Part shown: positions 12,631 through 21,195 of the stretch, in pieces | How positions within the stretch are numbered: the first letter of the stretch is position 1 | Layout: each line of letters starts with the position of its first letter | IMG/VR virus record: IMGVR_UViG_3300046360_000196 | Location: 1-21,210 of that record | DNA: 21,210 bases | Direction: 5' to 3' (one strand) | From: a virus | Notes under the pieces: model-generated | Told to the model about the DNA's origin: nothing | What the model saw: the letters and a program-made list of their open reading frames with translations, nothing else | The model's database searches: none | Translations under genes and position numbers: made by a program

Positions 12631-12975
12631 ATGGCAACTTTAGCAATACGTTTAGTTCCTGAAACAATTAGGACTCTTGCCGGGACCTCTGTTGTGGCTG
12701 GATATACTGCGGTTGGAACCGCTTTTTTGCATCCTTCACGGCTCCTGATTTTAAATAATCTTTCCGATCAATCGGTGATGTTCTCTTTTGATGGTGTGCA
12801 TGATCATGTAGCCATAGCCGGACCAGGAAGCTTTGTACTGGATGTGTCATCAAATAAAGGTGTTGCGGGAGATTTGTTTATCGCTCAAGGTACTATAATT
12901 TATGTCAAACGTATCGGAACTCCTACAACAGGAGCAGTGTATGTTTCGACATTTTATGGTAATAATGGCTATTAA
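12631..12975 (+). CDS. Small beta-sandwich virion protein, copy 1
   Basis: This 114-residue beta-rich protein starts at ATG 12631 (site AAAAGGGGA). Core pattern: SRLLILNNLSDQSVMFSFDG, then DHVAIAGPGSFVLDVSS and a final IYVKRIGTPTTGAVYVSTFYG. The same framework appears in the next gene, so the two are tandem duplicates that have diverged. Small beta-sandwich proteins of this sort are common beside phage fibre genes and may cap or attach them; that role is inferred. Confidence 0.7.
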   Translation: MATLAIRLVPETIRTLAGTSVVAGYTAVGTAFLHPSRLLILNNLSDQSVMFSFDGVHDHVAIAGPGSFVLDVSSNKGVAGDLFIAQGTIIYVKRIGTPTTGAVYVSTFYGNNGY

Positions 12976-12983
12976 GGGATGTC

Positions 12984-13325
12984 ATGGTTTCTATTCGTAT
13001 GGTCGCAGCACCTATTCAAACGCTTAATGCTTCAAGTATAAGCTCAACATATATGGGTATAGGCCCACGATTTGACCATTCAGCTCGTGTAGTAAGGGTT
13101 GCTAATTATACGGATGGATTGTTGATGTTTTCTTGGAATGGTATTGATGATCACTTTCCCTTATTGGTATACACTTCTATAGTGATAACTATATGTAACA
13201 ACGATCAGGATAATTCTGATTATTTTGCACTGCCAGCATTAAACCGTTTATATGTAAGAGAAGTGAAACCTGCAACAGTAGGCTATGTATGCGTAACAGA
13301 GTTTCGTGGAATAAATGATGCATAA
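12984..13325 (+). CDS. Small beta-sandwich virion protein, copy 2
   Basis: This 113-residue protein starts at ATG 12984 (site AAGGG), eight bases after copy 1. It aligns with copy 1 by eye along the whole length: ARVVRVANYTDGLLMFSWNG matches the first core, DHFPLLVYTSIVITICNN the second, and LYVREVKPATVGYVCVTEFRG the last. Identity is low but the order and spacing are kept, so the duplication is old. It has two cysteines that copy 1 lacks. Confidence 0.7.
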   Translation: MVSIRMVAAPIQTLNASSISSTYMGIGPRFDHSARVVRVANYTDGLLMFSWNGIDDHFPLLVYTSIVITICNNDQDNSDYFALPALNRLYVREVKPATVGYVCVTEFRGINDA

Positions 13326-13334
13326 GGATTAGAT

Positions 13335-16300
13335 ATGTCATATATGACACAATTCGATATTAATGGAGTCTTAAGTCCTATAACTTCTATTACGGGAAAT
13401 ACTGGTGAAGCGTTTCCTGTCGATGGCAATGTAAATATATTAGGAGCTAATTTAATTTCAACCGATGGATCAGGAGATACGCTTACCATATCGCTTGATA
13501 ATGGAACTGATGGTCAATTGATTATCGGCGGCGGTACAGATCCTGAATGGGCAGATTTAACATCTACCGGTGGAACTATTGTTTTCACTCCTGGTCCTAA
13601 TAGTTTAAATTTAGAGACTTCAGATGAAGTAGCTACTTCTTATGATACCGATTCAGGTACTGCAGTTCCCGCTTTAAATGTCTTAAATATATTGGGTGGC
13701 ACCGGAATCACTACTTCAGGTTCAGGTAATACGATTACTATCACCAATGATGCACCCGCTGATGATCTTACTATAACCGGTAACAGTGGTGGCCCTATTT
13801 CCCCTTCTTTGGATAATTGGAATTTAGTAACGGCTAATTCTACCATGGAAGTTGTAGGTTCTGGATCGACATTAACAATGGATTTTGGTTTAAGCAATCT
13901 ATTGTTAGGTGCTGATGCTGTATCAATAACTTCGGGAATTGATAATACAGGGCTTGGTTTTTTATCCGGAAATTCCATAACATCGGGAAATGAAAATACA
14001 TTAATCGGCCGCCAATGTGGTCCATCAATAACGACAAGTACGGGAAATACCGGTGTTGGACCCTTTACCTTATTTAATTTATCCACATCTTCCAATTATA
14101 ATATAGCTATTGGAGGAGGCGTTCTTGCTTCATTAACAACCGGAACGGGACGAAACGTTGGTGTTGGACATGATAGTTTAGTCTTTTTGCAAGGTGGATC
14201 TTTTAATGTTGCGTTAGGTGATAATGCAGGATCATTAATCACTGGATCTGAATCCGGTAATATTTATATCAATCATTTTGGAATTGTTGGAGAAAGTAAT
14301 ACATTACGTATCGGAGCATTTACAGGGTCAGGAAGCCAACAATTAAACGCTGCTTATATATACGGTATTGATGGCGTTAACGTAGGATCTGTTGCTAAAG
14401 TAGTAACTATGGCATCTGACAAACTTGGAACGGCTACTATAACCGCTGGAACAGGTATTACGGTTACACCTGGCGCGAATACGATTACTATCGCAAATAG
14501 TTCACCTGCTTCTGCATTGACCATAACGGGTAATAGCGGAGGTGCCATTTCTCCTTCTGCAGGTAATTGGAACTTAGTAACCAGTAATAGTACGGTTAAA
14601 GTTGTGGGGTCCGGATCCACATTAACAATGGATTTTGGGTTAAGTAATCTATTATTAGGATCAAATGATACTGCAATAACTACGGGCAGTTTAAATACAG
14701 CTCTTGGTTCTCTAGCGGGAGATTCTTTAACATCCGGAGCTGCAAATACATTAATAGGATACCTATCGGGGCAATTAATAACGACAAGTCAGAATAATAC
14801 TGGTTTGGGTACCCGATCATTAGGAAGTTTGACTAGTACTTCAGATGATAACGTAGCAATAGGACAGGCATCTCTCTTTTCAGCTACCAGTGGAACTACG
14901 CGTAATACTGCCGTAGGAACATCAAGTCTATCTGGAATAAATGGTGGAGACGATAATGTTGCTTTAGGTTGGTCTGCAGGATCAAATAATACTGGATCTG
15001 ATTCTAGCAATATTTATGTTAATAACTTTGGAACTCTAGGCGAATCTAATAAATTACGCATTGGGGCAGCGACGGGAACAGGAAGTCGACAATTAAATGC
15101 CGCATATATTTGTGGTATTGATGGTGTCAATGTAGGGTCTGTTGCAAAAGTTGTTACGATGGCCTCAGATCAGCTTGGTACTGCGACCATAACTGCTGGT
15201 ACAGGTATTACGGTCACTCCAGGCGCTAATACCATTACGATTGCCAACAGTTCACCCGGATCAGCCCTTACTATAACAGGTAACAGTGGTGGTGCCATTT
15301 CTCCTGCTGCTGGTAATTGGAACTTGGTAACGGCGAATTCTACTATGAAAGTAGTAGGTTCAGGATCAACTTTGACCATGGATTTTGGATTAAGTAATCT
15401 ATTTTTAGGGTCGAATGGCGCTTCAATAGCCGGAGCAACTGACAATACTGCTCTTGGAGTCCTTGCGGGAAATGCTATAACATCTGGAACGGAGAATACA
15501 TTAATAGGAGCCGAATGTGGCCGATTAATAACGTCGAGTATTAATAATACTGCGGTAGGTTCCTTTGCTTTATGGCAATTAACCACGTCATCTAATGACA
15601 ACGTCGCCATTGGTGAGGGTGTTCTCTCAGCAGCAACAACAGGAACAGCAAACAATACCGGTGTCGGAACATTTAGTTTATTTTCTTTAAATGGCGGATC
15701 GTATAACGTTGCCGTTGGATATAACACCGGAGCAAATAATACCGGTTCTGACTCTAGTAATATTTATATTAATAATTCAGGAACTGCCGGAGAATCTCAT
15801 GTGTTGCGTATTGGCTCTGCCACTGGTGCCGGTAATCAACAATTAAACACTGCTTATATATGTGGTATTGATGGTGTCAATGTTGGATCTGTCGCTAAGG
15901 TAGTGACCATGGCATCCGATAAACTCGGAACTGCTACAATAACTGCTGGTTCAGGTATTACGGTAACTCCTGGTGCCAATACGATTACTATTGCAGCTTC
16001 TGGTGGTGGCGCGGGAACTATAACCGGTAACACTGGTGGTGCTATTTCGCAATCTGCGGGCAATTGGAACTTAGTAACTGCTAATGCTACAGTTCAAGTT
16101 GCAGGATCTGGATCAACTCTGACCATGGATTTTGGATTAGATAATCTATTATTAGGTGCAGATGCTACAGGGATAACTACTGCAAATCAAAATACAGCCC
16201 TTGGTTTCTTATCAGGAGATGGCCTAACATCAGGTGATGAAAATACATTAATAGGATGTGAATGTGGCCCAGTAATAACGTCCAGTCAGAGGAATACGAG

Positions 16301-16997
16301 CGTAGGATCCTTTGCTTTATGGAGATTAACCAGTTCATCCGATGACAATATAGCTATTGGAGAAGGTGTACTTTCCACGGCAACAACAGGCACGACACGT
16401 AATACTGCTGTCGGAACGTTTAGTTTATTTTCTTTGAATGGCGGATCCTATAATATTGCAGTAGGTTATAACACCGGAGCAAATAATACTGGATCAGATT
16501 CTAGTAATATTTACATGAATAATGCTGGTACAGCAGGAGAATCTAATACATTACGTATAGGTTCTGCAACGGGGACTGGTAATCAACAGGTAAATACAGC
16601 AATAATTTGTGGTATTAATGGACAGACATCGGCTAGTGGTGTTCCTGTTCTTATTAATGCGTCAGATGTTTTAGGAACTACCGTATCTTCAATAAAATAT
16701 AAAACTAATGTTAAAGATATGGGTGATACTTCTGCTCCTATTTATAAATTAAGGCCGGTCACCTTTAATTTGAAAGAAGATGAAAAAAGAGTAACGACAG
16801 CTGATGCTCAATTAACACAATATGGATTAATAGCAGAAGAAGTTGTTTCGGTTATGCCTGATTTAGTCCATTATACACAAGATGGTGAGATTAATTCTGT
16901 GCGTTACCTTAATTTAATTCCTATGCTTTTAAATGAAATCCAAAAATTGCGTAAAGACTGTGATGCGTTATTAGCTCTTAAAGTAAAGGTATTATAA
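13335..16997 (+). CDS. Giant tail fibre with four ~250-aa repeats and S74 chaperone
   Basis: This 1220-residue protein starts at ATG 13335 (site AAGGATT). Residues 1-145 are a beta-rich N-terminal part (TGNTGEAFPVDGNVNILG, GQLIIGGGTDPEWADLTS). From about 147 come four large repeats of 250, 250, 249 and about 200 residues. Each begins TGNSGG.ISPS..NWNLV and then has six rungs of the type NTALG..AG..LTSG, like the head of trimeric adhesins, ending in NIYINN..GESN.LRIG and a linker (CGIDGVNVGSVAKVVTMAS). The C-terminus (1118-1220, SSIKYKTNVKDMG ... QYGLIAEEVVSVMPDLVHY ... RYLNLIPMLLNEIQKL) is a peptidase S74 intramolecular chaperone, which trimerises the fibre and cuts itself off. By family pattern the cut would lie before Ser1118, with Lys1123 as partner. 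The product is probably the main receptor-binding fibre. Confidence 0.85.
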   Translation: MSYMTQFDINGVLSPITSITGNTGEAFPVDGNVNILGANLISTDGSGDTLTISLDNGTDGQLIIGGGTDPEWADLTSTGGTIVFTPGPNSLNLETSDEVATSYDTDSGTAVPALNVLNILGGTGITTSGSGNTITITNDAPADDLTITGNSGGPISPSLDNWNLVTANSTMEVVGSGSTLTMDFGLSNLLLGADAVSITSGIDNTGLGFLSGNSITSGNENTLIGRQCGPSITTSTGNTGVGPFTLFNLSTSSNYNIAIGGGVLASLTTGTGRNVGVGHDSLVFLQGGSFNVALGDNAGSLITGSESGNIYINHFGIVGESNTLRIGAFTGSGSQQLNAAYIYGIDGVNVGSVAKVVTMASDKLGTATITAGTGITVTPGANTITIANSSPASALTITGNSGGAISPSAGNWNLVTSNSTVKVVGSGSTLTMDFGLSNLLLGSNDTAITTGSLNTALGSLAGDSLTSGAANTLIGYLSGQLITTSQNNTGLGTRSLGSLTSTSDDNVAIGQASLFSATSGTTRNTAVGTSSLSGINGGDDNVALGWSAGSNNTGSDSSNIYVNNFGTLGESNKLRIGAATGTGSRQLNAAYICGIDGVNVGSVAKVVTMASDQLGTATITAGTGITVTPGANTITIANSSPGSALTITGNSGGAISPAAGNWNLVTANSTMKVVGSGSTLTMDFGLSNLFLGSNGASIAGATDNTALGVLAGNAITSGTENTLIGAECGRLITSSINNTAVGSFALWQLTTSSNDNVAIGEGVLSAATTGTANNTGVGTFSLFSLNGGSYNVAVGYNTGANNTGSDSSNIYINNSGTAGESHVLRIGSATGAGNQQLNTAYICGIDGVNVGSVAKVVTMASDKLGTATITAGSGITVTPGANTITIAASGGGAGTITGNTGGAISQSAGNWNLVTANATVQVAGSGSTLTMDFGLDNLLLGADATGITTANQNTALGFLSGDGLTSGDENTLIGCECGPVITSSQRNTSVGSFALWRLTSSSDDNIAIGEGVLSTATTGTTRNTAVGTFSLFSLNGGSYNIAVGYNTGANNTGSDSSNIYMNNAGTAGESNTLRIGSATGTGNQQVNTAIICGINGQTSASGVPVLINASDVLGTTVSSIKYKTNVKDMGDTSAPIYKLRPVTFNLKEDEKRVTTADAQLTQYGLIAEEVVSVMPDLVHYTQDGEINSVRYLNLIPMLLNEIQKLRKDCDALLALKVKVL
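13779..16625 (+). repeat. Four tandem coding repeats, period 750/750/747 bases
   Basis: The same point of the TGN motif recurs at 13779, 14529, 15279 and 16026. The copies keep their protein pattern but differ at many third codon positions, so they are old and held by selection. Copies 3 and 4 are the most alike in their second halves (GEGVLS, GTFSLFSLNGGSYN, GYNTGANNTGSDSSNIY). The last copy loses the linker and runs into the S74 part. Confidence 0.85.
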
Positions 16998-16999
16998 TT

Positions 17000-18370
17000 A
17001 TGCCTACTTCTGGAAATAATAATAATCAACGTAGGGATGGATTAAATCCTTGGGCATACCTGGGCGTTAATGCATATCAACCACCAGAATTTATAACTCA
17101 AAATAGAAGACCCAATTCTACTGATTTTCAAAATATTTCTTTAGGATCTATTTGGTTAGATATTTCTAATTATGATACTACTCCTCCAAGGTTTCATGAT
17201 ATTTATATATTGGTTAATGTCATTAATTCAGTTGCATCTTGGGTAAAGGCTGATACTACTGATCTTTTATCGTTATCTGGAAACACAGGGGGATTAATTC
17301 CCCCTGATGCTATGAACAATATATCATTAGTAGGTGATGGAACAGGGATAACCGTTGCAGGAAATCCATTATCAAATACGCTTACTGTATCACTTATCGC
17401 TGATTCGTATCTTTCTGATCTTTCTGGTAATTCAGGCGGAGATGTAGGCCCTACTGCAGGAAATATTAATCTTGTAGGCAGTGGTCTTATTACTGTTGTA
17501 GGAAACCCAGGGACAAGCACACTCACTATAGTTCCTTCTGGCGCTATCGCATCAAGTTTTGATACTGATCCTCCTACCGGTACGGCTACTCCCTCTTTTG
17601 GGTTGCTAACATTTGAGGGAACAAATGGGGTCGTATGTTCAGCTTCAGGGTCTACTATAACCATAGATGGTAGTGGAACATCGAGTCTTGATGGCTTTAG
17701 GGCTGATGATGGAAATGTTGTTACGCCTACGGGAGATACAATTTCTATAGTTGGTGTTAACAATATTAAGACGACCGGAACGGTTGGTCCGAATACGTTA
17801 ACCATAGGATTAAATGGTATAACTCAGAATCGCGTTCAAGTGGGAGGCGCATCTAATACGCTTACTCAGATAGCAAATGGCACTACCGGACAAGTACTAA
17901 CCGCGACTACTGGAGGTAATCCAACCTGGCAGAATATTTCTTCTTCGATTATATATGCAACAGGTACTTTTGTTCCCGGAGTAACATTTAATGAGAATGC
18001 TGTAGGGATGACGTTTGCCATTCAGAATGGTTATTATATTAGAATACAAAATACTATTTTTTATACTCTTTTTATGAAATTTACATCAAAAGGTTCTTCT
18101 ACGGGAATTGCTCGTTTTACGGGCCAACCTTTTGCATCAGATGTAGCACCTCCTTATTGGGATAGCCAAGCTATTACTATGGGAGCTACTAATTTTATAA
18201 CATTTGATGTGGGCAGAACTTATGGTTGGATAAATCAAAATGGTGCATCATCGGTTACTACAGCGATAACAAGACAATCTGTTGCTGGAATGAACAATAT
18301 CCTTCTTACAGATAATAATTTTTCTGATGATTCCGAAGTCCATGTGCAAGGTTTTTATTTAATACCGTAA
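17000..18370 (+). CDS. Tail fibre protein A with receptor-binding-type C-terminus
   Basis: This 456-residue protein starts at ATG 17000, two bases after the giant fibre stop, with AAAGG upstream. Residues 1-75 are an anchor region (NPWAYLGVNAYQPPEFITQN, LGSIWLDIS, IYILVNVINSVASW). Two TGN.GG modules follow (about 92 and 142), then FDTDPPTGTATPSFGLLTFE, a VCSASGSTITIDG strand, and VQVGGASNTLTQIANGTTGQ. The last 137 residues (from ATGTFVPGVTFNEN) form a beta domain with Y-rich strands and TSKGSSTGIARFTGQPF, a pattern seen at fibre tips. It is paralogous to the next gene; the N-terminal two thirds are far more alike than the tips. Confidence 0.8.
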   Translation: MPTSGNNNNQRRDGLNPWAYLGVNAYQPPEFITQNRRPNSTDFQNISLGSIWLDISNYDTTPPRFHDIYILVNVINSVASWVKADTTDLLSLSGNTGGLIPPDAMNNISLVGDGTGITVAGNPLSNTLTVSLIADSYLSDLSGNSGGDVGPTAGNINLVGSGLITVVGNPGTSTLTIVPSGAIASSFDTDPPTGTATPSFGLLTFEGTNGVVCSASGSTITIDGSGTSSLDGFRADDGNVVTPTGDTISIVGVNNIKTTGTVGPNTLTIGLNGITQNRVQVGGASNTLTQIANGTTGQVLTATTGGNPTWQNISSSIIYATGTFVPGVTFNENAVGMTFAIQNGYYIRIQNTIFYTLFMKFTSKGSSTGIARFTGQPFASDVAPPYWDSQAITMGATNFITFDVGRTYGWINQNGASSVTTAITRQSVAGMNNILLTDNNFSDDSEVHVQGFYLIP

Positions 18371-18380
18371 TGAGGTAGCA

Positions 18381-19739
18381 ATGGTACGAAAAACTGGTCT
18401 TAGAGACCAACGATTAAATGGATTAAATATATTAGCATATATGGGTGTTAATTCATTTCAGCCACCTGAGGTTGTTACCGAAAAAAAATCTCCAGGGCCA
18501 CAAGATAAAAGAAATTTTCAATTAGGTACTATATGGATTGATGTTTCTTCTTATCCGATATCTCCTACTATTTCTAATGTTTATATATTAGTGTCTTTGG
18601 CTAACGGAGTAGCAAGTTGGGCCTCTTTTGAAGGGGACAATATTATAACGTTGACCGGAAATACGGGCGGTGAAGTATCACCCGATGTAGCCCAAAATAT
18701 TGATATTATTGGGGATGATATAACGTTGACTGTTTCAGGAAATCCAGGAACGCATGCATTAACTATTTCTCTTGTAGGAACGGGCGTTTTAAGTACTATT
18801 ACGGGTAATTCAGGCGGTGCTGTAGGTCCTACATCTGGGGAGATTAATATAGTCGGCAGTGGTGTGATTACTGTTGTCGGAAATCCGGGAACCAGTACGC
18901 TCACTATTGTACCTTCTGATTCTATTGCAGATAGTTTTGATACTGATCCCGCTACTGGCACAGCTATTCCTTTTTTAGGATTAATAACATTTGAAGGAAC
19001 TAATGGTATTGTCTGTTCGGCTTCCGGATCTACGATTACTCTTGATGGTACTGGATTGGGGAATGTTGCAAGCTTGCAAGCGGGTGATTCAAATATTGTT
19101 ACGCCAACTGCAGGAATTATTGAAATAACGGGTGCATCTAATATTGCAACAACAGGCACAGTTGGGCCTAATACGCTTACAGTCAATCTTGATGGTATAA
19201 CGCAATATAGTGTTCAAGTTGGTGGAGCAGGAAACTCTTTAACTCAAATTCCCAATGGCACTACAGGACAAGTATTAACGGCAACAACTGGGGGAGATCC
19301 CTTTTGGCAAACTAATGCTGCTACCTATGGAACCGGAACATTTGATGCACAATTAAGGTTTGGGGGATCAAATACAGGTATTACGTATTTCACCAAACAA
19401 GGTTATTACAATAGAATCGCAGATGTGGTTTTTTACAGTATATATTTAGGTTTAAGTAATAAAGGTTCTGCAACAGGAGATGCAACGGTCATAAATCTTC
19501 CATTTACCGTTAAAAATGACTCTTCTATACCTGAATTCCATAGCCAAGTGATCACCAATGGATTTGCTCTTCCTCTTTCTGTGAATTATGATTTTTCATA
19601 TTTTTCAACAATTATAAATACGACAACAGCTAATTTATATCAATTTGGATCAGGACAAGTAGCTATACCATTAACTGAAGCTAATTTTAATAATAATACA
19701 GATATAACTATCCAAGGATGGTACCAATTAGAATCTTAA
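18381..19739 (+). CDS. Tail fibre protein B, paralogue of the preceding gene
   Basis: This 452-residue protein starts at ATG 18381 (site GAGGT), ten bases after fibre A. It repeats the same layout: LAYMGVNSFQPPEVVTEKKS, LGTIWIDVS, VYILVSLANGVASW, two TGN.GG modules (about 90 and 140), FDTDPATGTAIPFLGLITFE, and VQVGGAGNSLTQIPNGTTGQ. The C-terminal 137 residues (GTGTFDAQLRFGGSNTGITY ... NKGSATGDATVINLPF) belong to the same tip family as fibre A but are much more diverged. This is the picture expected if two fibres recognise different receptors, or one is a spare copy. A terminator follows. Confidence 0.8.
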   Translation: MVRKTGLRDQRLNGLNILAYMGVNSFQPPEVVTEKKSPGPQDKRNFQLGTIWIDVSSYPISPTISNVYILVSLANGVASWASFEGDNIITLTGNTGGEVSPDVAQNIDIIGDDITLTVSGNPGTHALTISLVGTGVLSTITGNSGGAVGPTSGEINIVGSGVITVVGNPGTSTLTIVPSDSIADSFDTDPATGTAIPFLGLITFEGTNGIVCSASGSTITLDGTGLGNVASLQAGDSNIVTPTAGIIEITGASNIATTGTVGPNTLTVNLDGITQYSVQVGGAGNSLTQIPNGTTGQVLTATTGGDPFWQTNAATYGTGTFDAQLRFGGSNTGITYFTKQGYYNRIADVVFYSIYLGLSNKGSATGDATVINLPFTVKNDSSIPEFHSQVITNGFALPLSVNYDFSYFSTIINTTTANLYQFGSGQVAIPLTEANFNNNTDITIQGWYQLES

Positions 19740-19748
19740 AGATTAAAC

Positions 19749-19785
19749 TCCCCGATGTAAAATAAAATTATCATCGGGGATCTTT
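19749..19785 (+). terminator. Terminator of the fibre operon
   Basis: A perfect 9-bp GC-rich stem (19749-19757 with 19772-19780) with a 14-base loop is followed by a short TCTTT tail. It lies between two convergent transcripts and could serve the minus strand as well. Confidence 0.65.
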
Positions 19786-19802
19786 AGACTTATCTTCTTC
19801 CG

Positions 19803-20174
19803 CTATTTATTACCATACATAAGAAACACGTAATATCCAGACGATACAACTACTGTACTCATATAAAAAAGAGAGAAATGCATACTTATCAATAAAGAAG
19901 ATACGATTAAAAATGATCGTTTGGAGCATTCTTTACCAGATAGCTTATGCCTACCATATGATAATTTATACTCTTCATATAATTTCCAAATTATAAAACT
20001 TAGATAACAATAAATAAAGGTCATTATTCCATAATAAAAAATATTTCCCCTGTCGAAGTTCAAAATATAAAATAAGTGCATAAGAACGGTATATATTCTG
20101 CTGATAAATGAACCAAACCATAAATAGAATAGAAATTCTAGTATATATTCAGGAATTATTTTATATATATGCAT
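19803..20174 (-). CDS. Multi-pass membrane protein, unknown
   Basis: This 123-residue protein starts at the ATG at 20174 (GAGAG about seven bases upstream) and ends at TAG. It is very hydrophobic and rich in Tyr, Phe and Ile, with about four membrane spans (roughly 10-35, 45-65, 85-105 and 107-120) and a basic loop at about 66-85 (EEYKLSYGRHKLSGKECSKR). It is markedly AT-rich. I recognise no family. It stands 32 bases after the larger minus gene and is probably in one operon with it. It could be a phage lysis or superinfection protein, or a host gene at the edge of a prophage. Confidence 0.65.
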   Translation of the reverse strand: MHIYKIIPEYILEFLFYLWFGSFISRIYTVLMHLFYILNFDRGNIFYYGIMTFIYCYLSFIIWKLYEEYKLSYGRHKLSGKECSKRSFLIVSSLLISMHFSLFYMSTVVVSSGYYVFLMYGNK

Positions 20175-20206
20175 AATGAATCTCTCTTTTTTTTACAGTT
20201 ATGATC

Positions 20207-21115
20207 TTAAGGTAAGAATGTAAGAGACATTCCAATAGCACCAGCTTTTACTGCCAGAGCTTCTACTGCTGCTGCAATTCCTCCACCTATACTTAGGGCT
20301 GGCGTAGAAGTCGCTGCAGCCCCTAGTGACCCTATACCAACATAAACTGAATTAGCATCCATATTACCAAGCATAAATTCTGATGTTGAAGCAATGGAAT
20401 TCCCAACGTCTCCTGTTGGAGCCCAAGGCATGCGGTCAAAAGCTGCATCAATCGCTGCATCAGTAGGGTTAAATGTGACAGGAATATCCGGAAGTCCATT
20501 TCTTCCTGGTACTATTGATGGCGCTCCAGTAATTGCCGTTACTGCTGCTTTTGTTGCGAACTTTGCGGCGCCCCACAAGATACAATAAGCTCCCGCTCTT
20601 ACTGTTCCGTAGAATACAGCAGCCGCAACAGGACCTGCGCCTCTTACATTACCACTCGCATTGATAGCAAATTCTTCAGATTCTCCACCAGTTAATTCTT
20701 TAATATCAAAACGGACTGCTCTGTTTTGTGCTAATTTTAGAATATCTTCTTTTGAAAGATCTCTAATTAAAGGATCTACGAATGCTTTATCTACTTCATA
20801 TCTCTTATTGTCTTTAATAACATTGAATCCCTCGTCATCAATCACTATGAACGGGTCGTTATTATCATTATCCGTTTTCCCTATTATTACGCCACGTCTT
20901 GCTTCTTCTTTCTTGGCAAAAAAAGAAGGTCTTGTGGGCATTGGTTTAATAGATTTTGGTTGATAATGCGTTGATTCATATATCATTTCTCTCGTAAGAG
21001 GAACCGATAAAGGTGCTCTATTAGGGTTACGAGATCCTGTTAATGTGAACATGTTTATTAAAATAATATTTAATGTAACAGCTAGTGTAATAAGCTGATG
21101 CTTTTGAATTCTCAT
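20207..21115 (-). CDS. Secreted or membrane-anchored protein, unknown
   Basis: This 302-residue protein starts at the ATG at 21115 (site CAGGGG). Residues 8-27 (LITLAVTLNIILINMFTLTG) form a signal anchor or signal peptide after a short basic head. The middle (30-150) is charged and probably soluble (VIIGKTDNDNNDPFIVIDDE, KAFVDPLIRDLSKEDILKLA). Residues about 155-190 are Ala-rich and hydrophobic (GPVAAAVFYGTVRAGAYCIL). A Pro/Asp-rich stretch follows, and the C-terminus is Gly/Ala-rich and hydrophobic (SIGGGIAAAVEALAVKAGAI). This amphipathic pattern could be a membrane-inserting or effector-like protein. No enzyme motif is visible. Nothing links it to virions. Confidence 0.7.
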   Translation of the reverse strand: MRIQKHQLITLAVTLNIILINMFTLTGSRNPNRAPLSVPLTREMIYESTHYQPKSIKPMPTRPSFFAKKEEARRGVIIGKTDNDNNDPFIVIDDEGFNVIKDNKRYEVDKAFVDPLIRDLSKEDILKLAQNRAVRFDIKELTGGESEEFAINASGNVRGAGPVAAAVFYGTVRAGAYCILWGAAKFATKAAVTAITGAPSIVPGRNGLPDIPVTFNPTDAAIDAAFDRMPWAPTGDVGNSIASTSEFMLGNMDANSVYVGIGSLGAAATSTPALSIGGGIAAAVEALAVKAGAIGMSLTFLP

Positions 21116-21141
21116 TATTCCCCTGCAAGTTATGTAATAAG

Positions 21142-21195
21142 ATGTATTGAAAATGTATTGTTATATGAACTGCTTATTCATGAATAGTAATTATA
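21142..21195 (-). promoter_or_regulatory. Leader/promoter of the minus-strand operon
   Basis: A minus-strand TATAAT lies at 21195-21190; the matching -35 box would be at or beyond the window edge. Downstream in the leader are a 12-base palindrome (21175-21186, TATTCATGAATA) and two direct copies of ATGTATTG (21142-21149 and 21153-21160), 11 bases apart, about one helical turn. They are possible operator sites. Confidence 0.35.

Noticed and set aside
15170-15727. 185-aa minus-strand open frame (and similar ones at 13640-14095, 14354-14620, 15854-16063)
   Set aside because: They lie fully inside the giant fibre gene, recur with its repeats, and have no ribosome sites; they are shadows of a Gly/Thr/Asn-rich coding strand.
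13779-16625. Diversity-generating retroelement variable repeats
   Set aside because: No reverse transcriptase or template copy is seen, and differences between copies are spread over third positions rather than adenine-specific.
17203-17805. 200-aa minus-strand open frame, with a like one at 18581-19186
   Set aside because: Both are antisense to the same part of two paralogous fibres, Pro/Val-rich as expected for the reverse of Gly/Thr/Asn-rich repeats; no start signals.
20394-20588. 64-aa and 100-aa + strand frames (also 20661-20963)
   Set aside because: They are antisense to the signal-anchored minus-strand gene, which has a proper ribosome site and signal segment.
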